The notes under the pieces were generated by a model, which saw only the letters and a program-made list of their open reading frames with translations, had not been told where the DNA came from and made no database searches. A stretch of DNA of 64,000 bases from Bradyrhizobium sp. (GTDB lineage: Bacteria > Pseudomonadota > Alphaproteobacteria > Rhizobiales > Xanthobacteraceae), in NCBI RefSeq assembly GCF_027307225.1, contig NZ_DAHUXJ010000053.1, forward strand, positions 1-64,000, in the 5' to 3' direction. Shown here one piece after another: positions 1 to 8,023 of the stretch; the first letter of the stretch is position 1, and the number at the start of each line of letters is the position of its first letter. Made by a program: the position numbers and the translations under genes.

Positions 1-48
1 CATATTGCGGCTCCACGTTTACGAACTTCGGAATCAAAGGAGCACTAG
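1..48. repeat. CTAG hairpin element, subtype D (D1, cut by window edge)
   Basis: This is the right half of a subtype D palindrome: it has the ACGAACTTCGGAATCAAAGG arm and ends in CTAG at 45-48. The left arm lies outside the window. Element C1 starts 14 bp later, so this is one of the two C/D pairs. Confidence 0.75.
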
Positions 49-62
49 CCAATTATATGATT

Positions 63-140
63 CTAGTGCGGTTTAGAATTTGAAGTTCCTATGACGAGGT
101 TACCGCGAAACTGATAGGAACTTCAAATTCACCGCACTAG
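63..140. repeat. CTAG hairpin element, subtype C (C1)
   Basis: A 78-bp imperfect palindrome bounded by CTAG on both sides. Its arms contain GAATTTGAAGTTCCTAT and the complement ATAGGAACTTCAAATTC. The 3' end of rsmD reads into it, so it supplies the last residues and the stop codon of that protein. A second copy (C2) lies at 58770. Confidence 0.85.
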
Positions 141-687
141 CCCGCAGAAACACGAACTCGGTGTCGTCGTAGACGCGCCGCTCCAGTTCCGAAAAACCAT
201 CCGGCCCGTTGAAGCCGGCCGCTGTCGCTTCCTCGACCACGAGCAGCGCCGCGGGCGTCAGCCAGCCACCGTCGTGCAAGGAGACGAGCGCCTTTTCGGC
301 AAGACCCTTGCCGTAGGGCGGATCCAGAAACACCAGCGAGAACGGCTCGACGGGATGTGCGGGTCCAAGATTCGTCGCGTCGCGGCGATAGACCTTGGTC
401 ACGCCGCCGAGGCCGAGCGCCTCGACATTGTCACGCAGCAAGGCGCGCGCTTCGGCGCCGTTGTCGACGAAGAGCGTAAATTTCGCCCCGCGCGAGACCG
501 CCTCGATGCCGAGCGCGCCGGTGCCGGCAAACAGGTCGAGCACGCGGGCATCCGAAACCGGATCATCATAAGCGTGGGCCAGGATGTTGAAGAGCGACTC
601 CCGCAAGCGATCCGCGGTAGGACGAATCTCGCGGGAAGAAGGCGAAGCGAGATTGCGACCCTTTAGTCTGCCTCCGACGACGCGCAC
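100..687 (-). CDS. rsmD: 16S rRNA (guanine(966)-N(2))-methyltransferase RsmD
   Basis: RsmD methylates N2 of G966 in 16S rRNA with S-adenosylmethionine. The 195-residue protein fits the family: MRVVGGRLKGR at the N-terminus, the SAM-binding DLFAGTGALGIEA loop near residues 50-62, and the catalytic DPPYGKG motif near 121-127 (D/NPPY family). The last ten or so residues (from about SAVNLKFL to the TAA stop) are encoded inside hairpin element C1, so the native C-terminus has been replaced. The catalytic core is intact and the protein is probably functional. It lies downstream of the rluB-like gene on the same strand, about 200 bp away, with a dispersed repeat between them. Confidence 0.93.
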   Translation of the reverse strand: MRVVGGRLKGRNLASPSSREIRPTADRLRESLFNILAHAYDDPVSDARVLDLFAGTGALGIEAVSRGAKFTLFVDNGAEARALLRDNVEALGLGGVTKVYRRDATNLGPAHPVEPFSLVFLDPPYGKGLAEKALVSLHDGGWLTPAALLVVEEATAAGFNGPDGFSELERRVYDDTEFVFLRASAVNLKFLSVSR

Positions 688-736
688 CTCACTCGCTCCA
701 TCCTCGTACGGACACTGTCGACGCGTCGGCAGCTCG

Positions 737-849
737 CCCCCTCTCCCATGGGAAGAGGGTTGGGGTGAGGGGGGTACGGTCCCTCGATAGCCCGTAACCC
801 CTCACCCGGATCGCGCAAGCGCGATCCGACCTCTCCCAAAGGGAGAGGT
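737..849. repeat. dispersed GC-rich intergenic palindrome cluster
   Basis: Two linked hairpins lie between rsmD and the rluB-like gene. One is around CCCTCTCCCATGGGAAGAGGG (739-759). The other is CGGATCGCGCAAGCGCGATCCG (808-829), flanked by CCTCTCCC/GGGAGAGG. Sequences of this kind are very common between genes in Bradyrhizobium and relatives (general knowledge). Both strands are open in several frames here, which gives spurious short ORFs rich in Pro, Leu and Gly. Confidence 0.7.
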
Positions 850-885
850 AAACTGCGGTCTGCGGCAGATTCCAGGTTCACAGCC

Positions 886-2973
886 CTACTCGTTCCGCGG
901 CTTCAGATCGCGCTTGCCGTGATAGCCGCGCTTCGGGCGACGTGGCGGACCGTAGCCGTTGGCTTCGTCCTCGTTGCGCGCCCGCGCCTCGGCGCTGCCG
1001 GTACGGCGCACCAACACGCGGTGTCCCTTGCTATCGGCGATCAACGCGCTCTTGCCGGCCGGCTTGAACGGCTTCTTGCCGCGTGGCGGGTCAACCGCTT
1101 CGTCCTCTGATTTTACCGCTGCCTCACCGGGCATGGGCCGATTGAAATCGGCGCCGGCAAGGATCGCGATCTTTTCGCCAAGCTGCTCGCGCAGCACCCG
1201 CGTCTTGACCTCCTCGACCGCGCCCTCCGCCAATTCCGCGAGTTGGAACGGGCCATAGGAGACACGGATCAGCCGGTTCACCTCGAGACCGAGATGCGCC
1301 ATCACGTTGCGCACCTCGCGGTTCTTGCCTTCACGGATTGCAAACACCAGCCAGACATTGGCGCCCTGGTCGCGCTCCAGCGTCGCTTCGATCGGTCCGT
1401 ATTTGACGCCATCGACTTCGACGCCGCTTTTAAGCGCGTCGAGCTGGGCCTGCGTCACTTCGCCGTGGGCGCGGACGCGGTAGCGCCGCAGCCAGCCTGT
1501 ATCGGGCAGTTCGAGCGCGCGCGCCAGGCCGCCGTCATTGGTCAGCAGCAACAGACCTTCGGTATTGAAGTCAAGCCGGCCGACGCTGATCAACCGCGGC
1601 AGACCTTCCGGCAGATTGTCGAACACCGTCGGCCTGCCTTCGGGATCGGCATGAGTTGTCATCAGTCCGCGTGGCTTGTGATAGAGGAACAACCGCGTGC
1701 GCTCGCGCGGCGGCAATGGCGCGCCGTCGACGGTGACGACATCGTTTTCAGTGACGTCGAGCGCGGGGGAATTGATCACACGGCCATTGACCGTGACGCG
1801 CCCCTGAACGATCCATTCCTCGGCGTCGCGGCGCGAGGCGAGCCCCGCACGCGACACGACCTTGGCGATGCGCTCGCCGGATTTCTTGACCTTCGGCGGA
1901 CGTGCGGGCCGGCGATCGTCGCTGTCGCGCTCGCGATAGGCGCCGCGACCGCCGAATGCCGGACGCTTGGCAAAGACCTTGCTGTCGTCCTCATTGTCAC
2001 GGCGAGGGCGGTCGTCGTCCCGGCGAAACGAGCGGCCCTCGCTGCGCGGATGCTCCTGCCAATCGGTACGCCCTTCGGGACGTCCGGGCTCGCTGTTGCG
2101 ATCCCGACGCGGGCGATCGAATTTCGGACGCTCACGAAACGGACGGCCGCCTTCGGGGCGATCATCGCGTGGACGCGAAAACCGTGGGCGATCATCTTGG
2201 TCGCGTGGCGTGTCGTAACGTGGCTTGTCGAATTTCGGACGGTCGAAATTTCGCGCACCTTCACGGGTGGGGCCCGAGTTGCGCCCGCCACGATCCGGCG
2301 AGGCGTCATCCCGCTTCCGCCACGGTTTGACGTCGCCGCGGTCGCGGCCAAATTCCCTGTCGCGATCCGGACGACTACCAAAATCCTTGCGCGGACCGCG
2401 CGAAAACTTCGTGCCTTCGTCGAACTTTCTTTCGGGACGCCCGGCGAACGGCCGATCGCCGCGCGGCCGGTCGCCGTCCTTGCGGAAGCCCTCACCGCGC
2501 GGCGTGTAGGATCGCTTCGCGCCGTCACGGTCGTCACGCGGCCGGAACGAACGCTTTTCGCCTTCCTTGCCTCGCGATGGCCGATCCGCAAACGGGCGGT
2601 CGCTGCGTGCGCGTGGCGCATCGCGGTCCTCGCGGCGCGGCGGGCGATCTCCGCGCGGCGAGTAGGGCCGCTTCTCGCCGCCGCGGTCGTCACGCGGCCG
2701 GAACGAGCGCTTTTCGCCTTCCTTGCCTCGCGATGGCCGATCCGCAAACGGGCGGTCGCTGCGTGCGCGTGGCGCATCGCGGTCCTCGCGGCGCGGCGGG
2801 CGATCTTCACGGTTGCCGGCATAGGGCCGCCGTTCGCCTTCCGTCTTCGCCCCGAAGCTGCGCTTGGCAAACTTCTTCTCCGGTCCCCGAGGAACGCCCG
2901 AGCGGCCCTTGCCGGGCGGCTTGCGGTCGCGCCGGCCGCGGGAATCGTTGTCTTTATCGTTGTCGCGGGGCAT
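886..2973 (-). CDS. rRNA pseudouridine synthase, RsuA/RluB family, with a long basic-acidic repeat arm
   Basis: The C-terminal half is a complete RsuA/RluB-type pseudouridine synthase. It has an S4 RNA-binding domain (about residues 365-410) and the catalytic Asp in GRLDFNTEGLLLLTNDG, followed by the GKNREVRNV motif. It should isomerise a uridine in 23S (RluB-like) or 16S rRNA; which one cannot be settled here. The N-terminal 350 residues are a low-complexity Arg/Asp/Pro/Gly arm of RDRP- and FDRP-type repeats, probably disordered and RNA-binding (inference). A 52-residue block is tandemly duplicated. At 695 residues it is more than twice the usual family size of 250-300. It is transcribed away from tadA, with 129 bp between the two starts. 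Confidence 0.88.
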   Translation of the reverse strand: MPRDNDKDNDSRGRRDRKPPGKGRSGVPRGPEKKFAKRSFGAKTEGERRPYAGNREDRPPRREDRDAPRARSDRPFADRPSRGKEGEKRSFRPRDDRGGEKRPYSPRGDRPPRREDRDAPRARSDRPFADRPSRGKEGEKRSFRPRDDRDGAKRSYTPRGEGFRKDGDRPRGDRPFAGRPERKFDEGTKFSRGPRKDFGSRPDRDREFGRDRGDVKPWRKRDDASPDRGGRNSGPTREGARNFDRPKFDKPRYDTPRDQDDRPRFSRPRDDRPEGGRPFRERPKFDRPRRDRNSEPGRPEGRTDWQEHPRSEGRSFRRDDDRPRRDNEDDSKVFAKRPAFGGRGAYRERDSDDRRPARPPKVKKSGERIAKVVSRAGLASRRDAEEWIVQGRVTVNGRVINSPALDVTENDVVTVDGAPLPPRERTRLFLYHKPRGLMTTHADPEGRPTVFDNLPEGLPRLISVGRLDFNTEGLLLLTNDGGLARALELPDTGWLRRYRVRAHGEVTQAQLDALKSGVEVDGVKYGPIEATLERDQGANVWLVFAIREGKNREVRNVMAHLGLEVNRLIRVSYGPFQLAELAEGAVEEVKTRVLREQLGEKIAILAGADFNRPMPGEAAVKSEDEAVDPPRGKKPFKPAGKSALIADSKGHRVLVRRTGSAEARARNEDEANGYGPPRRPKRGYHGKRDLKPRNE
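2528..2808. repeat. 156-bp in-frame tandem duplication inside the pseudouridine synthase gene
   Basis: About 125 bp beginning CGGTCGTCACGCGGCCGGAA at 2528 recurs almost base for base from 2684, an offset of 156 bp (52 codons). It doubles the block that includes RPFADRPSRGKEGEKRSF in the N-terminal arm. The near identity indicates a recent duplication or gene-conversion event. Confidence 0.85.
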
Positions 2974-3102
2974 GAAGGGGGCTCGTTTTCGGGGCTAAAG
3001 GGCAAATCGAATTCATGCGCTCTCTGAAGGACTGAGGCGCATTCTCACGCAAAACCGGTATCGGCATGTGCTGAAGGCGCTTCTCTTAGCAGGTTTATTC
3101 TG

Positions 3103-3564
3103 ATGATACGAGGCAAGAAGGCGCCCTCCTTGATGGATTTGGCCCTGAAAGCTGCCGAAAATGCCGGAAAGTCGGGTGAAGTCCCGATCGGATGCGTGAT
3201 CGTACGCGGCGACGAGGTGATCGCGACCGCCGGAAACCGCACCCTGACCGACCGCGATCCGACCGCGCATGCCGAACTCCTGGCGATCCGGCAGGCCGCC
3301 ACCGTCACCGGCAGCGAACGCCTGACCGATTGCGACCTCTACGTTACCCTCGAACCGTGCACGATGTGCGCGGGAGCGATTTCATTCGCACGAATCCGGC
3401 GGCTTTATTTCGGTGCGGCTGATCCGAAAGGCGGCGCGGTGGAATCCGGCGTACGTTTTTTCGCACAGCCGACCTGCCATCACGCGCCGGAAATCTATTC
3501 GGCGGTCGGCGAGCAGGAAGCAGCTAACCTGTTGCGCGATTTTTTCAAGGCGAAGCGAAAATAA
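3103..3564 (+). CDS. tadA: tRNA adenosine(34) deaminase TadA
   Basis: Converts the wobble adenosine 34 to inosine in tRNA-Arg(ACG). The zinc cytidine-deaminase fold is evident. The HAE motif carries the zinc ligand and proton-shuttling Glu (about residues 56-58), and PCTMC supplies the two zinc cysteines (about 87-91). The length of 153 residues is normal for TadA. An alternative ATG ten codons downstream (3133) would begin MDLALKAAENAG, close to where many homologues start; the sequence does not decide between them. The gene is divergent from the pseudouridine synthase and convergent with the dehalogenase gene. Confidence 0.92.
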   Translation: MIRGKKAPSLMDLALKAAENAGKSGEVPIGCVIVRGDEVIATAGNRTLTDRDPTAHAELLAIRQAATVTGSERLTDCDLYVTLEPCTMCAGAISFARIRRLYFGAADPKGGAVESGVRFFAQPTCHHAPEIYSAVGEQEAANLLRDFFKAKRK

Positions 3565-3580
3565 CTCCCTCTCGCCGTCA

Positions 3581-3722
3581 TCATCCGCGCAAGCGGATGA
3601 TCCAGTATTCTCCGTGTCGTCATTCCGGGGCGCGAGTGAAACGAGCGAGCTACGATGTGCACTTGCACATCGGAGAATCTCGAGATTCCGGGTCTGGTCC
3701 TTTGGACCATCCCGGAATGACG
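3581..3722. repeat. dispersed palindromic repeat between tadA and the dehalogenase gene
   Basis: A compound of nested inverted repeats fills the gap between two converging genes: TCATCCGC/GCGGATGA (3581-3600), ATGTGCACTTGCACAT (about 3655-3670), and an outer CATTCCGGG (3621-3629) with CCCGGAATG (3711-3719). It resembles the CCGGAATGA-type intergenic repeats common in this group and may also end transcription from both sides. Confidence 0.6.
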
Positions 3723-3731
3723 GCGAAGCTG

Positions 3732-4637
3732 TCACCCCGCCAGGAAAAACTCCCGCAACAGCTTCGCCGTCACGTCCGGATTTTCTTCGGTGAGGAAGTG
3801 CCCGGAGTCGACCGGTGAGCCCGTGATGTCAGTCGCCCAGTTCTTCCAGGTATCGAGCGGGGTCGCCGCGGCCCGGGCAATGCCGACATCGCCCCACAGT
3901 GCCAGCATCGGGATCGTGATCTTCTTAGCCACGTCGCGATCGGCCTTGTCGATCTCATAGTCGGCATAGGCGCCGGCGCGATAATCCTCGCACATCGCAT
4001 GCACGCGCGAGGGATCGCGGAAGGCCGCGAGATAATGTTCCAGCGCGCGCGGATCGATGGCGTCGAGATTTTTCGATTTGGTCTGGCTGGCCATCTTGTA
4101 GCGCAGGAAGAAATCCGGATTGCCGCCGATCAGGGTTTCCGGCAGCGGATAGGCCTGCGCCAGAAACGTCCAGTGGTAGATCTTCAAGGCGTAGGGCCGG
4201 TTGATCCGTTCCCAATAATCATAAGTCGGCAGGATATCGAGCACCGCGAGCCGCGACAGCCGGCCGGGATGATCGAGCGCGAGGCGATAGGCGACGCGGC
4301 CGCCGCGGTCATGACCGGCGAGCGCAAAGTGTACATGGCCGAGTTGCTCCATCGCCTCGATCATGGTCTGCGCCATCGCACGCTTGGTATAGGGCTCATG
4401 ATCCTTGTCGCTCTCCGGCATATCCGACCAACCGTAGCCCGGCAGGTCGGCGATGATGAGCGAGAAACGGTCGGCCAGTTGCGGCGCGATGCGGTGCCAC
4501 ATCACGTGCGTTTCGGAAAAGCCGTGAAGCAGCAGGAGCGGCGGCCCCTTGCCGCCGACGCGGGCAAAGATGCGGCCGGATTTGGTGTTGATCCATTCGG
4601 AGCCAAAGCCGGGAAACAAATCGGCAAGATCTGGCAT
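3732..4637 (-). CDS. fluoroacetate/haloacetate dehalogenase (alpha/beta-hydrolase)
   Basis: This 301-residue protein is highly similar in sequence and numbering, as I recall it, to the structurally characterised fluoroacetate dehalogenase RPA1163 of Rhodopseudomonas palustris, which hydrolyses fluoroacetate to glycolate and fluoride. All key positions are present: nucleophile Asp110, carboxylate-binding Arg111 and Arg114, halide pocket His155, Trp156 and Tyr219, His280, and the supporting Asp134. The oxyanion-side LHGF motif is at residues 37-40. No signal peptide, so cytoplasmic. It is the last gene of a minus-strand pair with purD (33 bp apart), though the two functions are unrelated. Native activity on fluoroacetate rather than chloroacetate is inferred. 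Confidence 0.9.
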   Translation of the reverse strand: MPDLADLFPGFGSEWINTKSGRIFARVGGKGPPLLLLHGFSETHVMWHRIAPQLADRFSLIIADLPGYGWSDMPESDKDHEPYTKRAMAQTMIEAMEQLGHVHFALAGHDRGGRVAYRLALDHPGRLSRLAVLDILPTYDYWERINRPYALKIYHWTFLAQAYPLPETLIGGNPDFFLRYKMASQTKSKNLDAIDPRALEHYLAAFRDPSRVHAMCEDYRAGAYADYEIDKADRDVAKKITIPMLALWGDVGIARAAATPLDTWKNWATDITGSPVDSGHFLTEENPDVTAKLLREFFLAG

Positions 4638-4670
4638 CGTCGATCACTCCATGCCTGGACAGTCCGCGGG

Positions 4671-5954
4671 CTATTTATCCGCCTGTTCCTGCTCGACCGC
4701 CTGCCAGCCGATGTCGCGCCGACAGAACCCATCCGGCCACTTGATCCGGTCGATCGCGGCATAGGCGCGCTGCCGCGCTTCCACCACGGTCCGGCCCGAG
4801 GCGCAGACGTTGAGCACGCGGCCGCCATTGGCGAGAATGGCGCCGTCCCTGGCCATCGTACCAGCCTGGAAAATCTCGACGCCTTCGATTTGCGCCGCCT
4901 CCTCCAATCCGTCGATGCGACCTCCCTTGGCGTAGTTGCTCGGATATCCCCTCGCAGCCATCACCACCGTCAGCGCGGGTTCAGGGTACCAGCGTAAGTC
5001 GAAATGCCTGAGTTCGCCGTCGCAGGATGCGAGCATCGCGGGCACGAGGTCCGACATCATTCGCAGCATCAGCACCTGGCATTCGGGATCGCCGAAGCGA
5101 ACGTTATACTCAAACAGTTTGGGTCCAGCCGATGTCAGCATCACGCCGGCATAGAGCACCCCGCGAAACGGCGTGCCGCGCGCCTTCATGCCAGCGACCG
5201 TCGGCCCGATGATCCTTGCCATGATCTGATCGTGAATCGCGGGCGTGACAAAGGGGGTCGGCGAATAGGCACCCATGCCGCCGGTGTTCGGCCCCTGGTC
5301 GTGGTCGAACACGCGCTTGTGGTCCTGCGCGGAAGCAAGCGGGATCGCGGTCTCGCCGTCGCACAGCGCAAAGAAGCTGATCTCGCGCCCCTCGAGATAT
5401 TCCTCGATCACGACCTCGGCGCCCGCCGCACCGAAGGCGCCATCGAACATCATGGCGATCGCGGCTTCCGCATCAGTGAGCGTCATCGCCACCACGACGC
5501 CCTTGCCTGCAGCGAGCCCGTCCGCTTTCACCACGATCGGCGCGCCTTGTTTGCGCACATAAGCGAGCGCGTCGGCGGCGGCGTTGAAACGACTATAGGC
5601 ACCGGTCGGAATGTTGAATTCGGTGCAGAAATCCTTGGTGAACCCTTTGGATCCCTCGAGCTGCGCCGCCTGCTTGCTGGGTCCGAACGCCTTGATGCTG
5701 GCGCGCGAAAGATCGTCGACGATGCCGGCGGCAAGCGGCGTTTCCGGTCCGACCACGACCAGTTCGACCTCATTGCGCTGGCAGAACGCGATCACCGCCG
5801 CGTGGTCGGCGACGTCAAGCGCGACACATTCGGCTTCACGCGCAATGCCGGCATTGCCAGGCGCGCACCAAAGTTTTGTCACCAGCGGTGAGGCCGCGAT
5901 CTTCCACGCGAGAGCGTGTTCACGGCCGCCGGAACCGAGCAGAAGGATTTTCAT
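4671..5954 (-). CDS. purD: phosphoribosylamine-glycine ligase PurD
   Basis: Catalyses ATP-dependent joining of glycine to 5-phosphoribosylamine, the second step of purine synthesis. The 427-residue length is typical. The N-terminal [18 protein letters not shown] motif is diagnostic. The ATP-grasp domain includes [11 protein letters not shown] (about 143-153) and the glycine/metal-binding [12 protein letters not shown] (about 286-297). It starts 70 bp downstream of the end of the winged-helix regulator gene on the same strand. Confidence 0.97.
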   Translation of the reverse strand: MKILLLGSGGREHALAWKIAASPLVTKLWCAPGNAGIAREAECVALDVADHAAVIAFCQRNEVELVVVGPETPLAAGIVDDLSRASIKAFGPSKQAAQLEGSKGFTKDFCTEFNIPTGAYSRFNAAADALAYVRKQGAPIVVKADGLAAGKGVVVAMTLTDAEAAIAMMFDGAFGAAGAEVVIEEYLEGREISFFALCDGETAIPLASAQDHKRVFDHDQGPNTGGMGAYSPTPFVTPAIHDQIMARIIGPTVAGMKARGTPFRGVLYAGVMLTSAGPKLFEYNVRFGDPECQVLMLRMMSDLVPAMLASCDGELRHFDLRWYPEPALTVVMAARGYPSNYAKGGRIDGLEEAAQIEGVEIFQAGTMARDGAILANGGRVLNVCASGRTVVEARQRAYAAIDRIKWPDGFCRRDIGWQAVEQEQADK

Positions 5955-6024
5955 GAGAGCCCATCAGAACCCGCTTGATCCCGTTGTCGGTCGCACAAAA
6001 CTCCTTATCCCCGCAAGAGGTGAA

Positions 6025-6330
6025 CTAGCCGTTTCCCCCGGATGCCGCGATGATCTGCTGCAGCGATGCGACATGGCGGGCAAAGGCGCCGCGCCCGGTC
6101 CCGGTCGCTGTCACCGTCGTCTGCGGCTTCTTGCCGACAAAGGCCTTTTCGACCCCGACATAGCCCGCCTTGGCCAGCGTTTCGATGTGGGCGCCGAGAT
6201 TGCCGTCGGTCGCACCGGTGAGTTTCTTCAGGCGGGAGAATTCAAGGCCCGTCCCTGAAGGCAACGCATTCAGCGCCGCCATGATTCGTAATCGAAGCGG
6301 CTGATGAATGATGTCGTCGAGCTCGGCCAT
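6025..6330 (-). CDS. small winged-helix transcriptional regulator
   Basis: A 101-residue protein made almost entirely of a winged-helix DNA-binding domain of the kind found in short MarR/ArsR-like regulators (PF13601-type). HQPLRLRIMAALN forms helix 1, the recognition region is LKKLTGATDGNLGAHIETLAKAGYV, and the wing follows. It is the third gene of an operon after an alpha/beta-hydrolase and a membrane protein, with 3 bp between it and the membrane gene. The perfect palindrome in front of the first gene is a plausible autoregulatory site (inference). Confidence 0.8.
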   Translation of the reverse strand: MAELDDIIHQPLRLRIMAALNALPSGTGLEFSRLKKLTGATDGNLGAHIETLAKAGYVGVEKAFVGKKPQTTVTATGTGRGAFARHVASLQQIIAASGGNG

Positions 6331-6333
6331 CGA

Positions 6334-6894
6334 TCAGATCCTGCGCATCCACAGGCCGGAGAGAATCAGCCCACCGCCATTGACGGCGGCCATCCACAAC
6401 AGAAACGCGGCCCCCTCGACGAAGAAATAGCCGATCAGCGTCAGCGCAATGATCGCAAACCCCATCGCGATGAAAGCGCGGCCAAACCACAGCCCGGCGA
6501 TGCAATAAAACAGCATGAAATAGATCGGCCAGAACACGCCGAGTTCACGCGGGCCGAAATGCCCAAGCACGTCGCAGCACAGCAGGCCGAACGCGTAGAA
6601 CATCAGGAACGCGGCGAGCATGCGGAGGTCGAACGTCTGCGCGCCGGTCTTGTCGTTACCCATGGTCGAGAGCGCGGCAGCGGCCGCCACGTTCAGCACA
6701 TTGACGGCGATCCAGATGAAAGCGCTGTAGCGCGGGACGAGGAAGTTCGCGACATTGCCCGCGAGCACCAGCGCGCCAGCCGCGATCATGATCTGGCTTG
6801 CAATGTCGTAAATGCGGGACTGACGAACGCGCTGAACGATATCCTTGATGTCGCTCAGCGCCTGCGCCGCTTCCCTGGGACCGAGGTCGGTCAT
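6334..6894 (-). CDS. integral membrane protein of unknown function
   Basis: 186 residues with about five hydrophobic segments (near residues 37-55, 60-77, 91-108, 118-135, 140-180) and a cytoplasmic start. I do not recognise a characterised family. Its start codon overlaps the stop of the upstream hydrolase by 4 bp (ATGA), and the regulator gene follows after 3 bp, so the three are co-translated or co-transcribed. Membrane protein plus small winged-helix regulator pairs are common in bacteria and often control their own expression. Confidence 0.75.
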   Translation of the reverse strand: MTDLGPREAAQALSDIKDIVQRVRQSRIYDIASQIMIAAGALVLAGNVANFLVPRYSAFIWIAVNVLNVAAAAALSTMGNDKTGAQTFDLRMLAAFLMFYAFGLLCCDVLGHFGPRELGVFWPIYFMLFYCIAGLWFGRAFIAMGFAIIALTLIGYFFVEGAAFLLWMAAVNGGGLILSGLWMRRI

Positions 6895-7889
6895 GATCCT
6901 ATCCGTGTGTTCGCGACGTAATCAGCGACAGCCGCAACTCCCTTGGCGCTACAGACAATGCCCATGTGATCGACGCCGTCAATCAGCTTGACCTCGACCG
7001 CGGGCGCAACCGCATGCACGGCATCGGCATATTTGTCGGCCAGCATCAGTTCATCGCTCGCACCCGCAATCAGCGCGAGCGGATGGCGCGCAGCGGCAAG
7101 ATCGCGCCGATAGCCGCCGGTCGCGAAATTGCGCATCAGGCGATAGGAATAGGTCGGGTTGAGGATGCGCTCGGAGTTAGCCGGCACCGCGAAGGCGAGC
7201 GTCGGCAATTCTTCGCAGCAATCGATGCCGAGCTTGCCGAGCGCCACCAGCGCCAGGAAGCGCGGAATGTCCGCTCTCGCCCAACCGCCGGAATCCGGGC
7301 GATTGGTCGGCGCGTCATAGTCGAGATAAGGCGCGAGCAGCACAGTGCGCGCAAACAAGTCCTGGATCGGTGACGCCGCGATCCGCAGGACAAAGCCGCC
7401 GCCAGCGGAGTGGCCGAGCAGCGTCAGGGGCTCTGATGGCGACGTCTTGCGGACCCTGGCGACGAGATCCACCATGTCGTTTTCGAGCTGACCAATGAAG
7501 GCCACATCGCCCCGGCTGCCGGAACCGCCATGCCCTCGAATATCCGGCGCATAGGTTTCAATTCCACGTGCAGCCAGCGCATCCGCCAGCGTATGGACCG
7601 CAGCGCTCGATCCGGAGGAGCCGTGGACGAGAATGGCGATCTGGCCGTTCGGCACTCCACGCGCCGGGTAATGCCGGTAGGCGAGTTCGGTACCGTCGCG
7701 GGCGGAAAAGCGCTGCAGCGGCGGCATCGAGCTGCGGTCGACATGCGCGGATTGCGAGATCGAGGTCAGTTCAGGCAGCCGCCCAAGCGGCGTTGCGACC
7801 ATCGCTGTCAGCGTCAGCGTGGCGAGACCGACGAGGCTCAAAGTCCAGCCCAGGACTCCGAGGGGAAACCGGACCATCCATTTCGACAT
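6891..7889 (-). CDS. alpha/beta-hydrolase, membrane-anchored (serine aminopeptidase S33/lysophospholipase-like)
   Basis: About 332 residues. A single N-terminal hydrophobic segment (about residues 8-33) suggests a membrane anchor or uncleaved signal. It is followed by the HGSSGSS oxyanion motif, the nucleophile elbow GHSAGGG, an Asp in GASDELML and the terminal His in DGVDHMG, so the catalytic triad is complete. The substrate is unknown. I chose the ATG at 7889 because a GGAGGG ribosome site lies about 12 nt upstream of it, whereas an upstream ATG at 7907 would place that site inside the gene. It is the first gene of the operon with the membrane protein and regulator. Confidence 0.82.
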   Translation of the reverse strand: MSKWMVRFPLGVLGWTLSLVGLATLTLTAMVATPLGRLPELTSISQSAHVDRSSMPPLQRFSARDGTELAYRHYPARGVPNGQIAILVHGSSGSSAAVHTLADALAARGIETYAPDIRGHGGSGSRGDVAFIGQLENDMVDLVARVRKTSPSEPLTLLGHSAGGGFVLRIAASPIQDLFARTVLLAPYLDYDAPTNRPDSGGWARADIPRFLALVALGKLGIDCCEELPTLAFAVPANSERILNPTYSYRLMRNFATGGYRRDLAAARHPLALIAGASDELMLADKYADAVHAVAPAVEVKLIDGVDHMGIVCSAKGVAAVADYVANTRIGS

Positions 7890-7913
7890 GATCTTTGCTC
7901 CCTCCATAATACC

Positions 7914-7940
7914 AGATAACTCTATTTCACAGAGTTATCT
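7914..7940. promoter_or_regulatory. perfect inverted repeat, probable operator of the hydrolase operon
   Basis: AGATAACTCT (7914-7923) and AGAGTTATCT (7931-7940) form perfect 10-bp arms around a 7-bp spacer. The site lies 25-51 bp upstream of the chosen hydrolase start, with a TATTAT stretch just downstream of it on the minus strand. Dyads of this size fit a winged-helix dimer, and the operon encodes one. Confidence 0.6.
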
Positions 7941-8023
7941 GTTATGCAAGCGCTACATTGGCGGTTCGGCGCGAAACTCCTTACCTTCGGATAAACCCCA
8001 ATTCCCCGAATCGATTGTCCGAG

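Noticed and set aside
663..881. Short Pro/Leu/Gly-rich open frame between rsmD and the rluB-like gene
   Set aside because: It lies in a dispersed palindromic repeat that produces similar spurious frames elsewhere.
1243..3027. Long open frame (594 codons) antisense to the pseudouridine synthase gene
   Set aside because: It is a by-product of Arg/Asp-rich GC-biased codons in the real gene; no domain or ribosome site.
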